DNA from: Anaerolineae bacterium
GTDB taxonomy: Bacteria > Chloroflexota > Anaerolineae > Anaerolineales > UBA11858
Direction: 5' to 3'
Length of the DNA: 9,600 nucleotides
NCBI GenBank assembly: GCA_003694235.1
Contig: RFKO01000079.1
Span: 1-9,600 of the forward strand
Part shown: positions 6,063 through 9,600 of the stretch, piece after piece
Position numbering within the stretch: position 1 is the first letter of the stretch
Layout of the letters: every line of letters begins with the position of its first letter
The notes under the pieces: generated by a model
The model's input: only the letters and a program-made list of their open reading frames with translations
Told to the model about the DNA's origin: nothing
Databases searched by the model: none
Translations under genes and position numbers: made by a program

Positions 6063-7185
6063 TTTGTTGCGGGTAGAGTTCTCCTGCGGGGAACAGGCGG
6101 GCGATCCCCGCGCCAATGTGCCAGAGCGGTTTCATGAACCAGGGATAGGCGGAGAAGTGATACACCAGCCGCGCCGCGGCCCAGCGCAGGGTGAGATAGC
6201 GTCCGAGGGGAGAACGCAGCAGGCGGCGGCGATAATCGCGGAAGGAAAAGTCGCCGCGGCGGAAGGCAGCCTCGATCGTCTGTGCGGCCACCGCGCCGTA
6301 TCCCAACGCCGGGCCGATGCCCTCGCCAAAGAGCGGGTCAACGCCGGCGGCATCGCCGACCAGCAACAGATGCGGCACGGCAAAGCGCCCCCGCGGCGTG
6401 AACCAGTGGATGGGATGTCCCTGGATGGAGGCGGGGAGGTGGGGGGGCAGGAAGGCGCGCAACATCTCCGGCAGTCGGGCGCGGTGCTCGCTGCGTCCGG
6501 CGCGACTGTCATAAATCCCCCGGTTGGCTGTTGGTTGACCATCTACGAAAGAGGGGAAATCCCACAGGTAGCCTTGTAGTTGCTGCCGGGTCGCGGTGAA
6601 GTCGAACAGGGCAGCGTTCTCCCGAAAAGGAATGCTTTCCCCGCTGGTGGGTTGCAGTGTTTCCAGCACCCGGGCTACGTGTCCGGCGGCGCGCCCCTGC
6701 ACCAGGCGGCGGGCGCGGCCTTTGCTGCCGTCAGCGCCGACCACCACCCGTGCTCGATACCTCCCTCGAGTGGTGGTGACCTCCACCCCTTGCGAGGTGG
6801 TTTTCAGGCCGGTGACGGTTTCGTTTTCTTGCAACTGCACCCCGCGGCGGCGCGCCTCGGCAGCCAGGTAGGCATCCAGCTGCGGACGATGGAAGACCAC
6901 GAATTGCGGTTTGCCGCGCACGATGATTTGCTGTCTGCCGTATTGCAGGCGCACGCGATCCACGCGGGCCTGCGGCAGGGGCAGCGGTAGCGGGATTTCC
7001 AGGTTTTGCAACACCCGCAGGCCAAAGCGGGTAACGCCCCCGCCACACAGTTTATGGCGTGGATGGTTGTCTTTCTCCAGGATAAGGATGCGCTCTCTCC
7101 AGAGCGGCGATAGCTGCAGAAGATGCAGAGCGGTGGAGATGCCCGCCGGCCCGCTGCCGATGATCAGTACGTCTGTGGTTTGCAT
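6022..7185 (-). CDS. Geranylgeranyl-reductase-family FAD-dependent oxidoreductase
   Basis: Flavoprotein of 387 aa in the family of geranylgeranyl reductases and related FAD monooxygenase-like enzymes, which saturate isoprenoid chains of lipids, quinones or chlorophylls, or oxidise other substrates. Visible motifs in order: dinucleotide-binding GSGPAG (10-15), KLCGGGVT (45-52), FHRPQLD (98-104), GADGSKGRARR (150-160, DG motif), YLWDFP (206-211, matching the YxWxFP signature of the family) and GDAAGVDPLFGEGIGPAL (278-294, FAD-ribityl GD motif). The last 60 residues include a hydrophobic helical segment (AYPWFMKPLWHIGAGIARLF) that could touch the membrane. The start is ATG 7185, because MQTTDVLIIGSGPAG gives a normal N terminus; the longer frame to 7275 would run through tRNA-Arg. 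It overlaps surE by 41 nt in another frame. A terminator ends only 17 bases before its start and I see no promoter in between. The substrate is unknown; menaquinone or membrane-lipid saturation is an inference. Confidence 0.9.
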   Translation of the reverse strand: MQTTDVLIIGSGPAGISTALHLLQLSPLWRERILILEKDNHPRHKLCGGGVTRFGLRVLQNLEIPLPLPLPQARVDRVRLQYGRQQIIVRGKPQFVVFHRPQLDAYLAAEARRRGVQLQENETVTGLKTTSQGVEVTTTRGRYRARVVVGADGSKGRARRLVQGRAAGHVARVLETLQPTSGESIPFRENAALFDFTATRQQLQGYLWDFPSFVDGQPTANRGIYDSRAGRSEHRARLPEMLRAFLPPHLPASIQGHPIHWFTPRGRFAVPHLLLVGDAAGVDPLFGEGIGPALGYGAVAAQTIEAAFRRGDFSFRDYRRRLLRSPLGRYLTLRWAAARLVYHFSAYPWFMKPLWHIGAGIARLFPAGELYPQQNERHIHSDFTDQR

Positions 7186-7201
7186 GGCCTTGCTCTGATG
7201 A

Positions 7202-7227
7202 TAAAAAAGAGCGGGATTTCCCGCTCT
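7202..7227 (-). terminator. Rho-independent terminator of the tRNA operon
   Basis: An 8-bp perfect stem (7227-7220 with 7215-7208) has a 4-base loop, then six Ts on the minus strand (7208-7203). It starts 6 bases past the 3' end of tRNA-Arg and ends 17 bases before the reductase start codon, so it separates stable RNA from the coding gene, unless incomplete termination feeds the latter. Confidence 0.88.
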
Positions 7228-7233
7228 CTCGTG

Positions 7234-7306
7234 CGCCCTCGGCGTGACTCGAACACGCGACCCCTTAGTCCGCAACCAAGTGCTCTATCCACTGAGCTAC
7301 GAGGGC
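7234..7306 (-). tRNA. tRNA-Arg, anticodon GCG
   Basis: A 73-nt cloverleaf can be folded by eye: acceptor GCCCTCG/CGAGGGC with discriminator G, D stem GCTC/GAGC, anticodon stem CTTGG/CTAAG with loop TTGCGGA, variable loop of 5, and T stem GCGTG/CACGC with loop TTCGAGT. The anticodon (plus-strand 7271-7273) is GCG, reading CGC and CGU, with G37 as expected after G36. CCA is not encoded. Most bacteria read these codons with ACG edited to inosine, so G34 is unusual. It is the last tRNA before the operon terminator, 6 bases from tRNA-Ser(GCT). Confidence 0.95.
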
Positions 7307-7312
7307 ATCAGG

Positions 7313-7401
7313 CGGGGAGGGAGGGATTCGAACCCTCGGTCGAGTTTTACCCCGACAACCGCTTAGCAGGCGGCCCCAATCGTCCACTCTGGCACCTCCC
7401 C
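7313..7401 (-). tRNA. tRNA-Ser, anticodon GCT
   Basis: An 89-nt class II tRNA: acceptor GGGGAGG/CCTCCCC, discriminator G, anticodon stem GCCGC/GCGGT with loop CTGCTAA (anticodon GCT at plus-strand 7365-7367), a long variable arm with a GTCG.../...CGAC stem, and T stem GAGGG/CCCTC with loop TTCGAAT. It reads AGC and AGU. CCA is not encoded. It lies between the heptamer repeat and tRNA-Arg. Confidence 0.95.
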
Positions 7402-7408
7402 AGAGAAA

Positions 7409-7513
7409 ATGTAGAATGCAGAATGTAGAATGTAGAATGCAGAATGTAGAATGCGGAATGCAGATTGTGGAATTCTGAATTCATCATTCTGCATTCATCA
7501 TTCTGCACTCATC
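7409..7513. repeat. Heptamer tandem repeats arranged as an inverted repeat, between two tRNA-Ser genes
   Basis: Fifteen consecutive 7-base units fill 105 bases with no phase slip. On the plus strand nine units of the type ATGYAGA (ATGTAGA or ATGCAGA, with single-base variants at 7451-7457 and 7465-7471) are followed by a centre unit ATTCTGA and five units alternating ATTCATC and ATTCTGC. The right half is close to the reverse complement of the left (GCAGAAT against ATTCTGC), so the RNA can fold into a long hairpin in several registers. It is AT-richer than its surroundings and encodes nothing credible. It resembles in style the heptanucleotide STRR repeats of filamentous cyanobacteria, and may be a dispersed or non-autonomous mobile element. 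If the tRNA genes are cotranscribed it lies inside the precursor RNA. Confidence 0.9.
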
Positions 7514-7522
7514 ATGTTAAGG

Positions 7523-7607
7523 CGGAGGGAGTGGGATTCGAACCCACGATGGATTGCTCCATACCTGTTTTCAAGACAGGCGCCTTCGTCCACTCGGCCA
7601 TCCCTCC
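7523..7607 (-). tRNA. tRNA-Ser, anticodon TGA
   Basis: An 85-nt class II tRNA: acceptor GGAGGGA/TCCCTCC, discriminator G, anticodon stem CCTGT/ACAGG with loop CTTGAAA (anticodon TGA at plus-strand 7571-7573), a long variable arm (TGGAGCAATCCA) and T stem GTGGG/CCCAC with loop TTCGAAT. It reads UCA and, by wobble, other UCN codons. CCA is not encoded. It is the first gene after the tRNA promoter. Confidence 0.96.
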
Positions 7608-7639
7608 AGTGGGTCGAACAGCCCCTCCGTAGCGGGGCG

Positions 7640-7668
7640 ATTTTACCATACAGCCGCGCGGGTGACAA
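7640..7668 (-). promoter_or_regulatory. Strong promoter of the tRNA operon
   Basis: On the minus strand TTGTCA (-35, 7668-7663) and TAAAAT (-10, 7645-7640) are 17 bases apart, and the -10 is preceded by TGG, an extended -10 motif. Initiation near 7633 leaves about 25 nt before tRNA-Ser(TGA). The region between -10 and start is pure GC (CGCCCCGC), a discriminator type that in other bacteria goes with stringent control of stable RNA. A 5-bp inverted repeat (7621-7625 with 7634-7638) covers the start region. Confidence 0.78.
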
Positions 7669-7676
7669 TGAAATTC

Positions 7677-7705
7677 TTGACCAAATGACGCAGACACGCT
7701 AAAAT
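7677..7705 (+). promoter_or_regulatory. Promoter of ffh
   Basis: TTGACC (-35, 7677-7682) and TAAAAT (-10, 7700-7705) are separated by 17 bases. The predicted start, 7 bases on, falls on the A of an ATG at 7712, in frame with ffh. The -35 box is 8 bases from the -35 of the divergent tRNA promoter, so the two polymerase sites face away from each other and overlap upstream. Confidence 0.75.
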
Positions 7706-7713
7706 CCAGCGAT

Positions 7714-7738
7714 GCGGCTGACCAGGCCGCGCTTTTTT
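7714..7738 (+). other. Small hairpin plus T6 at the extreme 5' end of the ffh transcript
   Basis: GCGGC (7714-7718) pairs with GCCGC (7726-7730) around a 7-base loop and is followed after two bases by six Ts (7733-7738), 4 bases before the family-typical ffh start at 7742. In form it is a weak intrinsic terminator or attenuator, but it lies within about 27 nt of the predicted transcription start, where such elements seldom work. It could equally be chance within an N-terminal extension read from ATG 7712. Confidence 0.35.
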
Positions 7739-7741
7739 GCT

Positions 7742-9064
7742 ATGTTTGAGAATCTGACCGCTCGCCTGAACACCGTCTTCGAGAATCTGCGCCGCCGGGG
7801 AAAACTCTCCGAGCGCGACGTGGATGCCGCCATGCGCGAGGTGCGCCTGGCGTTGCTGGAAGCCGATGTTCACTACAAGGTCGTCAAAGACTTCATCGCC
7901 CGCGTGCGCGAGCGCGCCGTCGGGCATGAGGTCTCCAAAGCGCTCAACCCGGCGCAGCAGGTGATCAAGATCGTTCACGAAGAATTGATCGCCACGTTGG
8001 GCGAGCCTGCGCCTTTGACGTTGCAGGGGCCGCGGCCGCATGTCATCATGCTGGCCGGTCTGCAGGGTTCAGGCAAGACCACGGCGGCGGCCAAGCTGGC
8101 CAAAAAACTGCGCAGTCAGGGTGAGCGCGTGCTGCTTGTGGCGGCTGATCCCTATCGTCCCGCCGCGGTGCAGCAACTGCAAACCCTGGGCGAACGCCTG
8201 GGCGTGGACGTGTATGCCGAAGAGGGCGTGGAGCCGCCGCGCCTGGCGCAAAAGGCGGTCACACGCGCCCGCAACGGCGGCTTCAGCGTGGTGATCCTCG
8301 ATACCGCCGGCCGTTCGCAGCTGGACGCTGACCTGATGTCCGAACTGGACGCCATCGCCCGCCGCATCACACTGCATGAAATCCTGCTGGTGGTGGATGC
8401 GATGATCGGCCAGGAGGCGGTCAACCTGGCGCTGGGTTTCCAGAGCCTGCTGCCGCTGACGGGACTGATCCTCACCAAGATGGACGGTGACGCTCGCGGC
8501 GGCGCGGCCATCTCGGTGCGCTCTGTCACCGGTGTGCCGATCAAGTTCCTGGGCACCGGCGAAGACCTGGACGCCCTGGAAGTCTACGACCCCGCGCGGC
8601 TGGCCTCGCGCATCCTCGGAATGGGAGATGTGATCGGCCTGATCGAGCGGGCAGAAGAGAAACTGGATCAGGAAGTCGCCGAGGAGCAGGCGCGCCGCAT
8701 GCTTTCCGGCGAGTTCACGCTGGAAGACTTCGCCCGCCAGATTGAGCAGCTGCGCAAACTCGGCCCGTTTGGCCAGTTGCTGGAGATGATGCCCGGCGCC
8801 ATGGGACAGATGGCCCGCCAGGTTGACCCGCGGGATGCCGAAGACCGGCTGAAACGCATCGAGGCTATCCTGAACTCGATGACACCGGAGGAACGCCGCA
8901 AACCCAAAATCCTGAACGCCAGCCGCAAACGGCGTATCGCCCGCGGCTCCGGCACGCAGGTTCAGGATATCAATCTGTTGTTGAAACAATACCGGGAGAT
9001 GCGCCGCGTGATGAAACGGCTTTCCAAGAGCGGCATGCGCGGCCTGGCCGGTTTGTTTGGTTGA
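7742..9064 (+). CDS. ffh: Signal recognition particle protein Ffh (SRP54 GTPase)
   Basis: GTPase that binds 4.5S/SRP RNA and signal sequences of emerging membrane proteins and docks ribosomes with FtsY at the membrane. From MFENLTARL (start 7742) it has 440 aa, normal for the family. N domain about 1-90; G domain with GLQGSGKTT (106-114), AADPYRPAA (134-142), DTAGR (187-191), TKMDGDARGG (245-254) and GTGE (271-274); M domain about 320-440 with a Met-containing groove (EMMPGAMGQMARQV), the RNA-binding stretch SRKRRIARGSGTQVQDIN (394-411) and a basic tail. The start is ambiguous: 7742 matches the usual MFENL/MFESL beginning but has no ribosome site, whereas ATG 7712 coincides with the predicted transcription start and would add ten residues (MRLTRPRFFA) through leaderless initiation. 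rpsP follows, the common bacterial order. SRP RNA is not in this window. Confidence 0.97.
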   Translation: MFENLTARLNTVFENLRRRGKLSERDVDAAMREVRLALLEADVHYKVVKDFIARVRERAVGHEVSKALNPAQQVIKIVHEELIATLGEPAPLTLQGPRPHVIMLAGLQGSGKTTAAAKLAKKLRSQGERVLLVAADPYRPAAVQQLQTLGERLGVDVYAEEGVEPPRLAQKAVTRARNGGFSVVILDTAGRSQLDADLMSELDAIARRITLHEILLVVDAMIGQEAVNLALGFQSLLPLTGLILTKMDGDARGGAAISVRSVTGVPIKFLGTGEDLDALEVYDPARLASRILGMGDVIGLIERAEEKLDQEVAEEQARRMLSGEFTLEDFARQIEQLRKLGPFGQLLEMMPGAMGQMARQVDPRDAEDRLKRIEAILNSMTPEERRKPKILNASRKRRIARGSGTQVQDINLLLKQYREMRRVMKRLSKSGMRGLAGLFG

Positions 9065-9169
9065 TCGCTGCTCTGCCGCGGTGTGGCGTTCCCTTCGACG
9101 CCAACCCCTCTCACCGTCGGTGTTGGGCGATTTGTACTTGAAATCTGTAAATGAAGGAGACAGATCACT

Positions 9170-9600
9170 ATGGTTCGAATTCGATTGCGCCGCGTAGGCG
9201 CGAAAAAACAACCTTCTTATCGCGTGGTGGCGGCAGATAAAGAAAGCCCCCGCGATGGAAAATTCCTGGAAGTTCTGGGTTTCTACAACCCGCGCACCGA
9301 ACCGGCGACCATTCAGTTCAAGGAAGACCGGGTGTACCACTGGTTGAGTGTGGGCGCACAACCCACCGATGCAGTGCGTCGCCTGTTCGATCAGGTCGGT
9401 CTGTGGGAGCGTTACAAGCGCTTCAAGGCCGGTGAATCGCTGGAAACCTTGCTGGCCGAAGCGGCCGAGGCGGAACAGGCCCGCGGTGTGGATGTGCGCA
9501 CCCGCCGTGATGAGGAGATCGCCGCGGTCACCCAGGCGGCCAAAGAAAAACAGGCTGCCGAGGCGGAATCCGAGGCCGCGCCTGCGGAAGAGGCCGAACC
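9170..9600 (+). CDS. rpsP: 30S ribosomal protein S16, 3' end beyond the window
   Basis: Small-subunit protein needed for 30S assembly. The N-terminal about 80 residues are standard S16: [60 protein letters not shown]. The frame continues past the usual 80-90 aa with a charged, Ala/Glu-rich tail (about residues 95-143 and onward), still open at the window end with 143 complete codons. Such tails are seen in S16 of several phyla and are probably disordered. The ATG at 9170 has GAAGGAG upstream with a rather long 10-base spacing. The 105 bases after ffh contain a weak 6-bp hairpin (9084-9089 with 9098-9103) without a T run, so cotranscription with ffh is likely; rimM/trmD/rplS genes often follow. 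Confidence 0.96.
   Translation, partial: MVRIRLRRVGAKKQPSYRVVAADKESPRDGKFLEVLGFYNPRTEPATIQFKEDRVYHWLSVGAQPTDAVRRLFDQVGLWERYKRFKAGESLETLLAEAAEAEQARGVDVRTRRDEEIAAVTQAAKEKQAAEAESEAAPAEEAE

Noticed and set aside
7409..7513. Short direct repeats as a CRISPR-like array
   Set aside because: Units are 7 bases, contiguous, without unique spacers, and invert halfway; no cas genes are nearby.
7451..7702. Open frames across the tRNA-Ser(TGA) region on both strands
   Set aside because: They run through a well-folded tRNA and the heptamer repeat; the peptides are translated tRNA sequence.
9084..9103. Terminator between ffh and rpsP
   Set aside because: Only a 6-bp stem with an 8-base loop and no T run; cotranscription is more likely.
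9123..9152. Separate rpsP promoter (TTGGGC with TGTAAA/GTAAAT)
   Set aside because: Both hexamers are poor, and initiation would fall on or after the GAAGGAG ribosome site, removing it from the mRNA.
8069..9361. Long antisense open frame (430 codons) opposite ffh and rpsP
   Set aside because: Its peptide has no family features, it crosses two conserved genes, and such frames are expected opposite high-GC codon use. The same holds for plus 2148-2912 and minus 3649-4491.

Overview
The window is GC-rich bacterial DNA. Several features fit a Chloroflexota (Anaerolineae-like) genome: a lipoprotein with a Thr/Pro-rich linker and an NBR1-type Ig-like domain, a geranylgeranyl-reductase-family flavoprotein, ribosomal protein S16 with a long acidic tail, tRNAs without an encoded CCA end, and a heptamer inverted repeat between tRNA genes. 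The phylum is inferred from gene style, not from a marker tree. The left edge is an almost pure G tract and looks like a contig end.

Layout. (1) 1-846, plus strand: the 3' part of a beta-rich, probably exported protein of unknown function. It stops at an in-frame TGA, but its frame continues plausibly for 25 more codons to a second stop just before a strong hairpin terminator. (2) 872-2924, minus strand: a two-component operon with its own sigma70-type promoter. A NarL/LuxR-type response regulator comes first, overlapping by 8 nt a membrane-bound HisKA_3-type histidine kinase. (3) 2955-3458, minus: a monocistronic Met-rich four-helix membrane protein (DUF6789-like) with its own terminator. 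(4) 3516-5237, plus: a lipoprotein gene that looks leaderless, then a stand-alone receiver protein with a helical tail and its own promoter. (5) 5241-7185, minus: a geranylgeranyl-reductase-family flavoprotein gene overlapping surE by 41 nt. (6) 7202-7668, minus: a probable tRNA operon, promoter - tRNA-Ser(TGA) - heptamer inverted repeat - tRNA-Ser(GCT) - tRNA-Arg(GCG) - intrinsic terminator. (7) 7677-9600, plus: ffh (SRP GTPase) followed by rpsP (S16, cut by the window end), starting from a promoter placed back to back with the tRNA promoter.

The genes fall into housekeeping (ffh, rpsP, tRNAs, surE), signalling (a kinase/regulator pair plus a lone receiver), and envelope or lipid functions (lipoprotein, membrane protein, reductase). 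I see no defence system, phage, transposon or CRISPR array, and no convincing new multigene system. The points most worth a second look are the heptamer inverted repeat inside the tRNA operon, the GCG anticodon where bacteria usually have ACG, the interrupted reading frame at the left edge, and the apparently leaderless transcripts.
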